64,000 bases of DNA from positions 1,240,001 to 1,304,000 of the forward strand of contig NZ_CP017279.1 of NCBI RefSeq assembly GCF_001750725.1. Reading direction: 5' to 3'. Below are positions 50,313 through 59,317 of this stretch, one piece after another. This stretch comes from Enterobacter ludwigii (lineage in GTDB: Bacteria; Pseudomonadota; Gammaproteobacteria; Enterobacterales; Enterobacteriaceae). Under the pieces are notes generated by a model, which was not told where the DNA came from, did not search any database, and saw only the letters and a program-made list of their open reading frames with translations. The position numbers were made by a program, and so were the translations under genes. Every line of letters begins with the position of its first letter. Positions within the stretch are counted from its first letter, which is position 1.

Positions 50313-50675
50313 ATGTTTTACTGGATTTTATTAGCCCTTGCTATTATCGCTGAAATTACCGGCACGCTGTCGATGAAATGGGCAAGCGTCAGCGATGGCA
50401 ATACCGGCTTTATTTTAATGCTGGTGATGATTTCACTTTCCTATATTTTCCTGTCGTTTGCAGTGAAGAAAATTGCGCTGGGTGTGGCCTATGCGCTGTG
50501 GGAAGGGATCGGTATTTTGTTAATCACCCTGTTCAGCGTCTTATTATTTGACGAAACATTATCAACAATGAAGATTGCCGGGTTAACGACGCTGGTAGCA
50601 GGTATCGTGCTGATTAAATCGGGTACACGCAAACCGACTAAGCAGCCGAAGGAGCAGACCCATGCAGCAGTTTGA
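50313..50675 (+). CDS. mdtJ: MdtJ, SMR-family spermidine exporter subunit
   Basis: 120 residues, four helices, small multidrug resistance fold. The start [25 protein letters not shown] is chosen because CAGGAGAAAAAC precedes it; ten upstream in-frame codons are unsupported. The conserved membrane Glu (AEITGT) is present. It works as a hetero-oligomer with MdtI to export spermidine in E. coli. Overlaps mdtI by 14 bp. Confidence 0.96.
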   Translation: MFYWILLALAIIAEITGTLSMKWASVSDGNTGFILMLVMISLSYIFLSFAVKKIALGVAYALWEGIGILLITLFSVLLFDETLSTMKIAGLTTLVAGIVLIKSGTRKPTKQPKEQTHAAV

Positions 50676-50991
50676 ATGGATCCACGCGGCCTGGTTGGGG
50701 TTTGCCATCGTGCTGGAGATTTTAGCGAACGTCCTGCTAAAATTCTCTGACGGTTTTCGTCGTAAAATTTACGGACTGTTGTCGATTGCCGCCGTACTGG
50801 GGGCGTTCAGCGCCCTGTCACAGGCGGTGAAGGGTATCGATCTGTCCGTGGCCTATGCGCTGTGGGGCGGGTTTGGTATTGCCGCCACCCTGGCAGCCGG
50901 CTGGGTGCTGTTCGGTCAGCGTTTAAATAACAAAGGTTGGATTGGACTGATATTGCTGCTTGCTGGCATGATCATGATAAAACTCGCCTGA
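50662..50991 (+). CDS. mdtI: MdtI, SMR-family spermidine exporter subunit
   Basis: 109 residues, four helices, with the conserved Glu in [17 protein letters not shown]. Partner of MdtJ; the start overlaps the mdtJ end, so the two are translated together. The length equals that of E. coli MdtI. A GGDEF-EAL gene follows after 85 bp on the same strand. Confidence 0.96.
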   Translation: MQQFEWIHAAWLGFAIVLEILANVLLKFSDGFRRKIYGLLSIAAVLGAFSALSQAVKGIDLSVAYALWGGFGIAATLAAGWVLFGQRLNNKGWIGLILLLAGMIMIKLA

Positions 50992-51076
50992 TACACGTTA
51001 AGCCATTATTTACAGGCAGCGAAATTCGCTGCCTGTATTACTCTTAAAAAAAGCAAAACATTGAAGAGGATGGCTA

Positions 51077-53239
51077 ATGTATCGCACATTAAGCTGGCGC
51101 AATATTCCCACCGCGAGAACATTGTTCGCCATGATCTTCATGGCGGGGATCGGCTTAATCATCTCCATTGTCGCGCTGCTCTATTTATCTCTGCACCTGA
51201 TCAGCACCAAAACCAATGAAATTGACGAGCACCGCACCACGCTTTCCGTGCAGGGTGCGATACAAACGTCGGTTAACCGTGTCTCGACCCTGGTGATTGA
51301 TAATGCCGTCTGGGACGATGCGGTACGCGAGGTCTACCGCCCAAAGCTCGATACCGAATGGTTATACAACACCTGGGGAGCGGGCTTTAAAGTCAATAAC
51401 CTCTATGACGGCACTTTCGTGCTGGATGAGCATTTCAACGTTATCTGGGGATCGTTTCAAAGCCAGCCTTTTGCGGAGTCGAATCTCAACTTTTTTGGCA
51501 AAGGCCTGCAAGCGCTTATTCAGCAGCACGGACGTGAATTACCCAGCCAGAAGAATATTTATGCCGGGATCACCCGAACGCGTCACGGCGTCGCGTTTGT
51601 CGGAATAGGGCTGATCCGACCGATGATCGGGCGATTGCAGGTTAACGACGGTACACGCCGCTATCTGGTGATTACCCGCCATTTGAATAGCGGCATATTA
51701 TCCGATCTGGGGCAGACCTTTCAGATTGATAACCTCAACTTTACCCCGGATAAAATCAACAGTCTGAGTATGCCGCTGCGCAGTTCTGCTGGGGAGTTAC
51801 TGGGTTACCTCAACTGGCAGGCACGCCTTCCTGGCGCGCAGGCGGCCCGGGCCGCATCATCTGATATCACGCAGATAGTGGTGCTGGCATCGGTGCTGAT
51901 CCTGCTGTTTATTATGGTAAGCTGCGTGGGCCTGTACAAACTGGCCCGCGGAGAAAGCCAGGCGCGTCTGGTCGCCAGAACGGACTGGCTAAGCCATCTG
52001 CCGAACCGCCGCGCACTCATTGAAGCGCTGGACCGCGTGAGTTTGCGTGGCGATATTGACGTCAAAAGCGTGGTGTTTATCGATCTGGATGGCTTCAAGG
52101 ACGTCAACGATATCTACGGCCACAGCCTCGGTGACGATCTCATTGTGACCATTGCCAAAACGCTGAATGAATGCGTTCCACCGGGCGGGATGCTGGCGCG
52201 CATGGGAGGCGATGAGTTTGCCATGACCATCGGCGGTGAAGGGGCAGAAGCGCTGGCGACCACCTTTGCTGAATCCGTACTGGATTTTCTCAATACCCCT
52301 ATTCGTCTGGGGGAGCGCACCATTCATATCGGCGCCAGCATCGGGATTGCCAGCGGAACCCTGATTGAATGCACCAGTTCCGAGCTGTTTCGCCGCGCCG
52401 ATATCGCCATGTACCATTCCAAAATTAGCGGGAAAGGGCGTGTCACCCACTATGACGCGGCGCTGAATAACGCCCGGGAACGCAAGCTTGCGATTGAAAA
52501 CCAGATCCGTAACGGACTGGAGCGAGACGAGTTTGAGGTCTGGTACCAGCCGATTATTGACGCCCGCAGTCAGAAAATGAGCAGTGTGGAAGCGCTGGTT
52601 CGCTGGCCGCGTCGTCCGGAAGGTGAACTCGGTCCGGATACCTTCATTTCCATTGCGGAAACGAGTGGGCTGATTTACAAACTGGGCCAGTTTGTTTTGC
52701 AGCGTGCCTGCCAGGATCTGGAGCCGTACAGCGAATTGAAGCTCTCCGTTAATATCTCCCCGGCGCAGTTTCGCGACCCTGAATTCGAAGAAAAAGTGGC
52801 CTGGGTTCTGGAAAGCACCCGTTTCCCGGCCAGGCGACTCCAGCTCGAAGTCACGGAGACCTATGTACTGGAAAACCCCGAGCGTGCCCGCACGGCGATT
52901 GCCAACCTTAAAGCGCTGGGCACCGCGGTGGCGCTGGATGATTTTGGCACGGGCTATTCGAGTATCGGCTATTTGCGGCGTTTTAATTTCGACACCATTA
53001 AGATCGATAAATCACTGGCCGGGCTGGTGGACAACGATGAGCAGGCGGCGGCGCTGGTGAGCGGTACGGTGAGGATCGCCAATGCCCTGGGCATGGCGGT
53101 GGTCGCAGAAGGGGTGGAAAACGAAAAGCAGATGAAATTGTTACGGCTGGCTGGCTGCGATCAGCTGCAGGGGTTCTGGTTCAGCCAGCCGATGCCGATT
53201 GAATCAATCAGGGCGTTACGTCAGGTCAGACAGTGCTGA
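51077..53239 (+). CDS. CHASE4-GGDEF-EAL cyclic di-GMP signalling protein
   Basis: 720 residues. TM1 (about 16-40), an extracytoplasmic CHASE4-like sensor with VIDNAVWDDAVREVY, TM2 (about 275-295), GGDEF domain (GGDEF at 377-381, complete active site), and EAL domain with EAL at 505-507 and DDFGTGYSSIGYL and VAEGVENEKQ metal/catalytic motifs. Both halves look active; no RxxD inhibitory site stands before GGDEF. It may make or break cyclic di-GMP in response to an envelope signal. GAAGAGGATGGCTA precedes the ATG. E. coli has no such gene here; it fills the mdtI-ydgD gap. Confidence 0.94.
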   Translation: MYRTLSWRNIPTARTLFAMIFMAGIGLIISIVALLYLSLHLISTKTNEIDEHRTTLSVQGAIQTSVNRVSTLVIDNAVWDDAVREVYRPKLDTEWLYNTWGAGFKVNNLYDGTFVLDEHFNVIWGSFQSQPFAESNLNFFGKGLQALIQQHGRELPSQKNIYAGITRTRHGVAFVGIGLIRPMIGRLQVNDGTRRYLVITRHLNSGILSDLGQTFQIDNLNFTPDKINSLSMPLRSSAGELLGYLNWQARLPGAQAARAASSDITQIVVLASVLILLFIMVSCVGLYKLARGESQARLVARTDWLSHLPNRRALIEALDRVSLRGDIDVKSVVFIDLDGFKDVNDIYGHSLGDDLIVTIAKTLNECVPPGGMLARMGGDEFAMTIGGEGAEALATTFAESVLDFLNTPIRLGERTIHIGASIGIASGTLIECTSSELFRRADIAMYHSKISGKGRVTHYDAALNNARERKLAIENQIRNGLERDEFEVWYQPIIDARSQKMSSVEALVRWPRRPEGELGPDTFISIAETSGLIYKLGQFVLQRACQDLEPYSELKLSVNISPAQFRDPEFEEKVAWVLESTRFPARRLQLEVTETYVLENPERARTAIANLKALGTAVALDDFGTGYSSIGYLRRFNFDTIKIDKSLAGLVDNDEQAAALVSGTVRIANALGMAVVAEGVENEKQMKLLRLAGCDQLQGFWFSQPMPIESIRALRQVRQC

Positions 53240-53240
53240 G

Positions 53241-54062
53241 CTACTGCTGCGCCAGTGCTTCCAGCTTGTCACGAAAACCGGTCACGGCTAAGGCCCGGTT
53301 ATCTGCACGCCATCTGTCTTTTGCCGCTGGCGCAGAGCTTTGAACCCCAATCAGCTGCCAGCCGTTATCCGTTTTTAACATCAGCGGCGAGCCGCTGTCA
53401 CCGGGTAACGTATCGCACTGATGTGAGAGCACGCTGTTTTGCGCCCATCCTGTGACAATACAGTCCGTGTGGGTGTAAAGCGCGTCCAGATGATCGACAG
53501 GGTAGCCTGATTGCGTCACCTTACGGTCGGCGGCTTTCAGTGCGGCAGTGAGCGCGGCTTTGTCTCCGTCAAATAACGGAAGCGGGGTAATGCCAGAAGG
53601 CGGGTAGCGCAAAATGATCAGGCCAAAATCCCAGGATGCCGCTGACGGAGGCACTATCCAGCCGTCACCGTCAGGCTTCAGACGTTTGCCGAGAGAAGCA
53701 TCAACGCGTCCCTCAATACCGTGAATTTCATAACGCCACATCCCTTTTTGCGACACAAACCGCAGGGCAACGGCTTTGTCTGGCTTGCCGTCTGGCGGTG
53801 TCAGCAGGCAGTGGCCTGCCGTCAGGGCAAGTTGCGGGGTAATCAGCGTAGCGGTACATAAATTACCGCTGGCGGTTTCCAGTTGCCCGATAGCGTCCCA
53901 GGGTGCCTGGGTAGGATCGGCGACGCGCGTACGATCGTCATGACCGAAAAACAGCGTTTTAAGCTCTTTCGCGCTAATGGTTTCATCACCGCCATCATCC
54001 GCATGTGAGAATCCAGAAAAAAGACCAAACGTTCCCAGTAACAACACAACAGATTTACGCAT
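53241..54062 (-). CDS. ydgD: YdgD, secreted trypsin-like serine protease
   Basis: 273 residues from the ATG at 54062; the start gives a signal peptide (about 1-22, ending SHA). The S1 catalytic triad is visible: His in LTAGHCLL, Asp in SWDFGLIIL and Ser in [11 protein letters not shown]. Paired cysteines support disulfides, so the enzyme is periplasmic. Its substrate is unknown. It matches E. coli YdgD in length and order. Its stop lies 1 bp from the stop of the convergent GGDEF-EAL gene. Confidence 0.94.
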   Translation of the reverse strand: MRKSVVLLLGTFGLFSGFSHADDGGDETISAKELKTLFFGHDDRTRVADPTQAPWDAIGQLETASGNLCTATLITPQLALTAGHCLLTPPDGKPDKAVALRFVSQKGMWRYEIHGIEGRVDASLGKRLKPDGDGWIVPPSAASWDFGLIILRYPPSGITPLPLFDGDKAALTAALKAADRKVTQSGYPVDHLDALYTHTDCIVTGWAQNSVLSHQCDTLPGDSGSPLMLKTDNGWQLIGVQSSAPAAKDRWRADNRALAVTGFRDKLEALAQQ

Positions 54063-54164
54063 ATCACACTCTGGTGGGGGCAATTATGATTATTAAAAGT
54101 GAACCCTATGAAAATACTATAGACGGGACAGCGCTAAAGTGGGAGTAAAATCAGCGTGCTACGA

Positions 54165-54248
54165 TCAGGAAAGATAAAAATGGCTTGCGATGAGCGCGCA
54201 TAAAATAAGCAGGATAAGAATCAGCTCAAACCGATAGCGCCGCAGCAT
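54165..54248 (-). CDS. ydgU: YdgU, 27-residue membrane peptide
   Basis: Read directly from the gap between asr and ydgD. The frame MLRRYRFELILILLILC and ten more residues codes for a basic N-terminus and one hydrophobic helix, like E. coli YdgU at the same place. GGAGGGCGT precedes the ATG, a strong ribosome-binding site. It sits after the asr terminator, so it probably depends on readthrough from asr. Function unknown. Confidence 0.85.
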   Translation of the reverse strand: MLRRYRFELILILLILCALIASHFYLS

Positions 54249-54261
54249 ACGCCCTCCGGAT

Positions 54262-54300
54262 AAAAAAAACGGCGCTGGACCTTTCCGGTTCAGCGCCGGT
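54262..54300 (-). terminator. Intrinsic terminator of asr
   Basis: On the minus strand CGGCGCTGAACCGG pairs with the facing CCGGAAAGGTCCAGCGCCG-type arm (core GGCGCTG/CAGCGCC) and is followed by eight T bases. Located between asr and ydgU. Confidence 0.88.
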
Positions 54301-54340
54301 TTACCAACGAGCCCCGAAAGGCACGGTTAAGCTTGTACTC

Positions 54341-54730
54341 TTACGCAGCTGGCTGTGCAGCTGGTTTAGCAGCTTCGTGTTTTACTGCTTTTTTGTGATG
54401 CTTTTTAGCCGCCTGGGCTTTCTGTTCTACAGCAGGTTTGGTCGCTTTTTTGTGGTGCTTTTTAGCGGCCTGCGCTTTCTGCTCTACAGCCGGTTTAGCG
54501 GCATCTTGTTTAACGGCTTTTTTGTGGTGTTTTTTAGCAGCCTGCGCTTTTTGCTCTGCAGCAGGTTTAGCGGCTTTATGGTGTTTCTTGTGGTGTACGG
54601 TTTTTGCCGGAGCAGCAGTCGTCGTTGCAGCTGGCGCAGCAGCAGCCGGTGCGGCAGTGGTTTCAGCAGCAAACGCAGCAGAAGACAGACCCATAGCAGC
54701 GGCAACAACCAGAGCTAATACTTTTTTCAT
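54341..54730 (-). CDS. asr: Asr, acid shock protein
   Basis: 129 residues. A 21-residue signal peptide (ending AAFA) is followed by an Ala/Lys/His-rich low-complexity chain with three copies of a KPA(V/A)[14 protein letters not shown] unit. It is periplasmic, strongly induced by acid in E. coli and described as a chaperone-like, intrinsically disordered protein. The second of two close ATGs is chosen because GAGGG lies seven bases before it. An RstA box lies about 105 bp upstream. Confidence 0.95.
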   Translation of the reverse strand: MKKVLALVVAAAMGLSSAAFAAETTAAPAAAAPAATTTAAPAKTVHHKKHHKAAKPAAEQKAQAAKKHHKKAVKQDAAKPAVEQKAQAAKKHHKKATKPAVEQKAQAAKKHHKKAVKHEAAKPAAQPAA

Positions 54731-54834
54731 GTTCATACCCTCAAATTTGGTTTTTCATTTAACCCCACTGCGGGGCCGTTGAAAGAACTATATCCCTGTA
54801 AATTCGGGGTTTCCGTGAGTGATTGGTATCGGCG

Positions 54835-54848
54835 TGTAACGGAATGTA
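54835..54848 (-). promoter_or_regulatory. RstA box upstream of asr
   Basis: On the minus strand TACATTCCGTTACA matches TACATNTNGTTACA with one mismatch. A -10-like TATAGT lies further down toward asr. RstA activation of asr is established in E. coli. Confidence 0.82.
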
Positions 54849-54907
54849 CAAAGGGCGGTACAGGGTGCGCAAAAGGAAAACGGCCGGAGCGCACTCCGGC
54901 CGCTGGA

Positions 54908-56395
54908 TTACAGATAACGGGACGTCAAATGCTCGCGGAAGTAACGGATATTCAGGTCTTCACCCGTCGCCTGGGTAATCAGTTGCGAAGTGGTGAAGCG
55001 GCTACCGTGCTGCCAGATATTCTGACGCAGCCAGTCAAACAGGGCGGAGAAATCGCCCTCAGCGATGGAGGACTGCAGACCCGGCAGCGCCGTTTTGGCC
55101 GCATGGAACAATTGCGCGGCGTACATCGCGCCGAGCGTGTAGGACGGGAAGTAGCCAAAACCGCCGTCGGTCCAGTGAATGTCCTGCATACAGCCGTTGC
55201 GGTAGTTATCTTTGGTTGATAACCCGAGCCAGGCCTGCATTTTCTCATCCCACAGCGCCGGAATGTCATCCACCTCGATATCGCCATTGATCAGCGCACG
55301 TTCAATTTCATAGCGCAGCACCACATGTGCCGGGTAGCTGACTTCGTCGGCATCGACGCGGATATAGCCCGGTTTCACGCGCTGGTTCCAGGCAATAAAG
55401 TTCTCTTCACTGAACGCCGCCTGACTGCCAAAACGGGCGTGAACCGCAGGGAGGAGATGTTTAAGGAAAGCGTCGCTGCGCCCCAGCTGCATCTCAAAGA
55501 ACAGGCTCTGGGATTCGTGGATCGCCGTTGAACGGGCCAGCGCGACAGGTTGACCGGCCCACGTTCGCGGCAGGTTTTGCTCGTAGCGCGCGTGTCCGGT
55601 TTCGTGGATCACGCCAAACAGCGCGCTGAGCAGCTCGTCCTCATCATAACGCGTGGTGATGCGCACATCTTCCGGCACGCCACCGCAGAACGGGTGTGCA
55701 CTGACGTCCAGGCGACCGCCGTTAAAATCAAAGCCGAGCATCTTCATGGCTTCAAGCCCAAGTTCACGCTGCGTTGCCGTCGGGAAGGGGCCCTGCGGCG
55801 GAACGAACGACTGCTGAGCCTGTTTTTCCACAACGTTTGCCAGCAGGTCCGGCAGCCAGGATTTCATATCCGCGAACAGTACGTCCAGACGCGCGCTGGT
55901 CATGTCCGGCTCGAAAATATCCAGCAGCGCGTCGTAAGGGCTGCAGCCTTTGGCTTCAGCACGCAGGCGAGCCTCCTCACGGCTCAGTTTGACGACCTCT
56001 TTCAGGTTGGCGGCAAACCCCTGCCAGTCATTGGCCGGGCGCTGAGTACGCCAGGCGTGCTCACATTTGCTGCCTGCCAGCGATTTGGCTTCCACCAGCG
56101 CTTCCGGCAACAGCGACGCCTGCTGGTAATGACGCGTCATTTCACGCAGGTTGGCTTGTTCAATATCATTCAGGTCCTCACCGGCCGCGGCGGTGAGCCA
56201 TTCCCCCACCTTTTTATCGGTCAGGATTTGGTGTTGCAGAACGCTCATTTCGGCCAGCGCTTCACCGCGCGCGGCACTGCCGCCCGGCGGCATCATGGTA
56301 AACATATCCCAGCTGGCGATGGCGGAGAGGTGGGAGAAACGGGAGAGGCGCTGGAAGGTGCGGGTGAGTTGTTGGTAGTGGCTGTTTTCGCTCAT
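54908..56395 (-). CDS. M32-family (Taq-type) metallocarboxypeptidase
   Basis: 495 residues from the ATG at 56395 (an upstream TTG is not needed). Zinc motif GVIHETGHARYEQ (HExxH), plus the family's DVRITTRYDE, ESQSLFFEMQLGR and HVVLRYEIERALI. Members trim C-terminal residues of peptides in the cytoplasm. E. coli lacks this gene at asr, although several enterics carry it. It is transcribed alone, and the 3' end lies about 60 bp upstream of the asr RstA box. Confidence 0.93.
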   Translation of the reverse strand: MSENSHYQQLTRTFQRLSRFSHLSAIASWDMFTMMPPGGSAARGEALAEMSVLQHQILTDKKVGEWLTAAAGEDLNDIEQANLREMTRHYQQASLLPEALVEAKSLAGSKCEHAWRTQRPANDWQGFAANLKEVVKLSREEARLRAEAKGCSPYDALLDIFEPDMTSARLDVLFADMKSWLPDLLANVVEKQAQQSFVPPQGPFPTATQRELGLEAMKMLGFDFNGGRLDVSAHPFCGGVPEDVRITTRYDEDELLSALFGVIHETGHARYEQNLPRTWAGQPVALARSTAIHESQSLFFEMQLGRSDAFLKHLLPAVHARFGSQAAFSEENFIAWNQRVKPGYIRVDADEVSYPAHVVLRYEIERALINGDIEVDDIPALWDEKMQAWLGLSTKDNYRNGCMQDIHWTDGGFGYFPSYTLGAMYAAQLFHAAKTALPGLQSSIAEGDFSALFDWLRQNIWQHGSRFTTSQLITQATGEDLNIRYFREHLTSRYL

Positions 56396-56551
56396 TTCGT
56401 TTTCTCTTTGCAAGGCGATGTTTCAGGCATGAAGAGTGAGTAGTATCAAAATTCCCGCCTGAATCCAAGCCATTACCCCTTAGAGTTTGGTGCTATTTCG
56501 TTCAGTAACGCTGTGTTATAACCCTAAAAAAAAACGACTGCCGGATGGAAA

Positions 56552-56914
56552 ATGAACAAGGTTGTGAGTGTAGGGATTGCAGTGTTGCTGACGGGGTGCC
56601 AGACACATCATCATGACGTGATCCCGTTCAACACCGAAGAAGACTCTGCGCACGCATGGGCGTTTGCGTATGTGGAAACAGTGAAACAAAGGATGACGAC
56701 CACAGAGCAGTATGAAGGGAAGCTCTGCTCGTTAAAGATTCACCAGCCCAAAGGCGCGGCCTATGTGACCCACATTCAGGTGGTAAAAGGCAGCGATCCG
56801 GAACTGTGTAAGGCCGCCATTGCGGCCTTACAGTCTGCCAGTGACGATCATGTGCTCCCAGTGGTACCTGATGAGCGTATCGGGGAAAACTACACGCTCG
56901 ATTTCAAACCCTGA
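56552..56914 (+). CDS. Lipoprotein with a TolA C-terminal-like domain
   Basis: 120 residues. Lipobox LLTGC with C16 as the lipid cysteine, a His-rich stretch after it, then a domain like TolA domain III: YEGKLCSLKIHQPKG, SDPELCKAAIAAL and the final DFKP, which is also how E. coli TolA ends. C59 and C86 stand where TolA forms a disulfide. It lacks the TolA membrane anchor and helical stalk, so it is a free-standing lipidated domain. It might interact with TolB, Pal, phage or colicin partners, by inference. GGATGGA precedes the ATG. Its stop lies 1 bp from that of convergent ynfM. Confidence 0.82.
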   Translation: MNKVVSVGIAVLLTGCQTHHHDVIPFNTEEDSAHAWAFAYVETVKQRMTTTEQYEGKLCSLKIHQPKGAAYVTHIQVVKGSDPELCKAAIAALQSASDDHVLPVVPDERIGENYTLDFKP

Positions 56915-56915
56915 A

Positions 56916-58169
56916 TCAGTGTAGCCGCTGGTGTAAACGGGTCCCTACCAACAGCGCCCCGCAGAGCATCAGCGCAATAAAACCGCCCACGCCGTTCCAG
57001 CCATAGTTATGCCAGAACACCCCACCCAGCGTCCCCGCAAAGCTGGAACCGAGGTAATAGCTGAACAGATACAAAGACGACGCCTGGCCTTTGGCCCGGC
57101 GAGCGCGTGGCCCAATCCAGCTGCTGGCCACCGAGTGAGCGGCGAAGAAACCGGCAGAGAAAAGCAGCATCCCGGCGAAGATAAGCCACAGGGAGGCGAA
57201 AAGGGTCATCAACAGGCCGAGCAGCATGACGGCCGTAGAGACCAGCATAACCGGACCGCGTCCAAAGCGGGCCGTCATCGCTCCGGCTTTAGGTGAACTC
57301 CACGTACCGGTGAGATACGCTACAGAGAGCAGACCCACCACCGCCTGGCTCAGGTGCCACGGAGAGAGCATCAGGCGATAGCCGATATAGTTAAACAACG
57401 TAACGAATGAGCCCATCAGCAGAAAGCCGGTCAGGAACAGCAGCGGCAACCCTTTGTCACGCCAGTGCAGACGGAAGTTGATGAACAGCGTTTTCGGGCG
57501 CAGGGAGGTGGAACGAAAATGACGTGATTCCGGAAGGATTCTCCAGAACATCAGCGCAGACGCAAGGGCAAAGCAGCCGATCACCGCCAGCGCAATACGC
57601 CAGTTAAAGAAGTCCGTAAACACCCCGCTCAGCAGACGTCCACTCATTCCGCCAATCGAGTTCCCGCTGATGTACAGCCCCATAGAGAAGGCGACAAAGC
57701 TCGGGTGGATCTCTTCGCTGAGATAGGTCATCCCGACCGCCGCCACACCGCTCAGGGATAACCCAATCAGCGCGCGCATCACCAGGATACCGTGCCAGCT
57801 GGTCATCATCGTGGAAAGTAACGTACAAATCGAAGCCAGCATCAGGGCGGTAACCATCACCTGTTTACGGCCAATGGCGTCGGAAAGTGGCCCGGTGAAA
57901 AGCAGACCAATCGCCAGCATGCCGGTAGAGATGGAGAGCGAAATACTGCTGCTGGCAGGCGATACGCCAAATTCATGGGAAAGAACGGGCAGGATCGGCT
58001 GAACGCAATAGAGCAGGGCGAAGGTTGCCAGACCCGCTGAGAAAAGCGCCAGCGTGACGCGCATGAACTGGGGGGTACCACGTTTAATGAACTGAACCGG
58101 CTGCGATGCTGCGGGTAAATCATCAATATCTCTGGCCGGATCGATATCAATGGTAGATGTACGACTCAC
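56916..58169 (-). CDS. ynfM: YnfM, MFS-type efflux transporter
   Basis: 417 residues from a GTG start at 58169, preceded by AAGGACATT; upstream in-frame ATGs lack support and E. coli YnfM has the same length. Twelve membrane helices with the MFS motif GPLSDAIGRKQVMV. The substrate is uncertain; in E. coli it has been tied to arabinose or drug-like efflux in screens. Divergent from its likely regulator gene ynfL. Confidence 0.92.
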   Translation of the reverse strand: MSRTSTIDIDPARDIDDLPAASQPVQFIKRGTPQFMRVTLALFSAGLATFALLYCVQPILPVLSHEFGVSPASSSISLSISTGMLAIGLLFTGPLSDAIGRKQVMVTALMLASICTLLSTMMTSWHGILVMRALIGLSLSGVAAVGMTYLSEEIHPSFVAFSMGLYISGNSIGGMSGRLLSGVFTDFFNWRIALAVIGCFALASALMFWRILPESRHFRSTSLRPKTLFINFRLHWRDKGLPLLFLTGFLLMGSFVTLFNYIGYRLMLSPWHLSQAVVGLLSVAYLTGTWSSPKAGAMTARFGRGPVMLVSTAVMLLGLLMTLFASLWLIFAGMLLFSAGFFAAHSVASSWIGPRARRAKGQASSLYLFSYYLGSSFAGTLGGVFWHNYGWNGVGGFIALMLCGALLVGTRLHQRLH

Positions 58170-58290
58170 ACAATGTCCTTGCTTAAACATCCCCGTGGTT
58201 TCGGGTGACGGGTATGACCACACGATCAGAGTAGGAAAATGTAAATATTCTGTCTAATATATTAATAATCTCAAATGATACTTTAAAAAT

Positions 58291-59223
58291 ATGAATATCG
58301 AACTGCGTCATCTGCGCTACTTTGTCGCCGTCGCTGAAGAGCTTCATTTTGGCCGCGCGGCGGCAAGACTGAATATCTCACAACCCCCGCTAAGCCAGCA
58401 GATTCAGATCCTTGAGCAACAGGTCGGGGCGCGCCTTCTGGCACGGACCAACCGCAGCGTGAGCCTGACGGCGGCCGGGAAGCAATTTCTGGCCGACAGC
58501 CGACAAATTCTCAGTATGGTGGATGAGGCGGCAGCCCGGGCAGAGCGGCTTTATCTCGGGGAAACCGGAGAGTTGCGGATTGGGTTTACCTCGTCTGCAC
58601 CGTTTATCAGCGCTGTTTCGCAGACCCTGTCGTCGTTTCGCCGGCATTTTCCGGATGTGCATATTCAGACGCGCGAAATTAATACCCGCGAGCAAATCGC
58701 TCCGCTGAATGAAGGTTCTCTTGATTTAGGTCTGATGCGTAACACCCAACTCCCGGATACGCTGGCGTGGCAGGTTATTCTGCGCGAACCGTTGATGGCA
58801 ATGATCCCGCACGATCATCCGCTCGCCTCGCGTTCGGCGGTCACGCTGGCAGAGCTGGCAAAAGAGCCGTTTGTTTTTTTCGACCCGCAGGTAGGTACCG
58901 GTCTGTACGACGATATTCTGGGCCTGTTACGACGCTACGATCTTGCCCCGATCATTACGCAGGAAGTCGGGGAAGCGATGACCATTATTGGGCTTGTCGC
59001 GGCGGGGCTGGGTGTCTCTATTCTTCCGGCCTCGTTTAAACGGGTACAATTGCGTGAAATGCGCTGGGTTGCTATCGCCGAAGACGATGCTGTTTCGGAA
59101 ATGTGGCTGGTATGGTCGAAACATCATGAGCAGAGCCATGCAGCGCAGCGGTTTAAAGCACAGCTATTAAGCGCCTCTGCAGGACGATATTTAGAGGGAA
59201 AAGTGGGTAAAAATGTGCAGTAA
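58291..59223 (+). CDS. ynfL: YnfL, LysR-family regulator next to ynfM
   Basis: 310 residues with winged helix FVAVAEELHFGRAAARLNISQPPLSQQIQILE and a LysR effector domain. It matches E. coli YnfL, with a longer C-terminal tail (after about residue 295). It stands divergent from ynfM over about 120 bp and probably controls it. Effector unknown. Confidence 0.92.
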   Translation: MNIELRHLRYFVAVAEELHFGRAAARLNISQPPLSQQIQILEQQVGARLLARTNRSVSLTAAGKQFLADSRQILSMVDEAAARAERLYLGETGELRIGFTSSAPFISAVSQTLSSFRRHFPDVHIQTREINTREQIAPLNEGSLDLGLMRNTQLPDTLAWQVILREPLMAMIPHDHPLASRSAVTLAELAKEPFVFFDPQVGTGLYDDILGLLRRYDLAPIITQEVGEAMTIIGLVAAGLGVSILPASFKRVQLREMRWVAIAEDDAVSEMWLVWSKHHEQSHAAQRFKAQLLSASAGRYLEGKVGKNVQ

Positions 59224-59284
59224 ATCACATGGCTAAGTAAATATTTGACGACGGCCATTGAAGTGCTTCACCATAGCCCACAGT

Positions 59285-59306
59285 TTATTTCGATGCTCGA
59301 AAATAA
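59285..59306. promoter_or_regulatory. Mlc-type operator just upstream of mlc
   Basis: Near-palindrome with arms TTATTTCGA and TCGAAAATAA around TGC, 11 bp before the GTG start. It fits the AT-flanked Mlc operator type (TTATTT ... AAATAA), and E. coli mlc is autoregulated. Confidence 0.65.
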
Positions 59307-59317
59307 GGGAGTACGAG

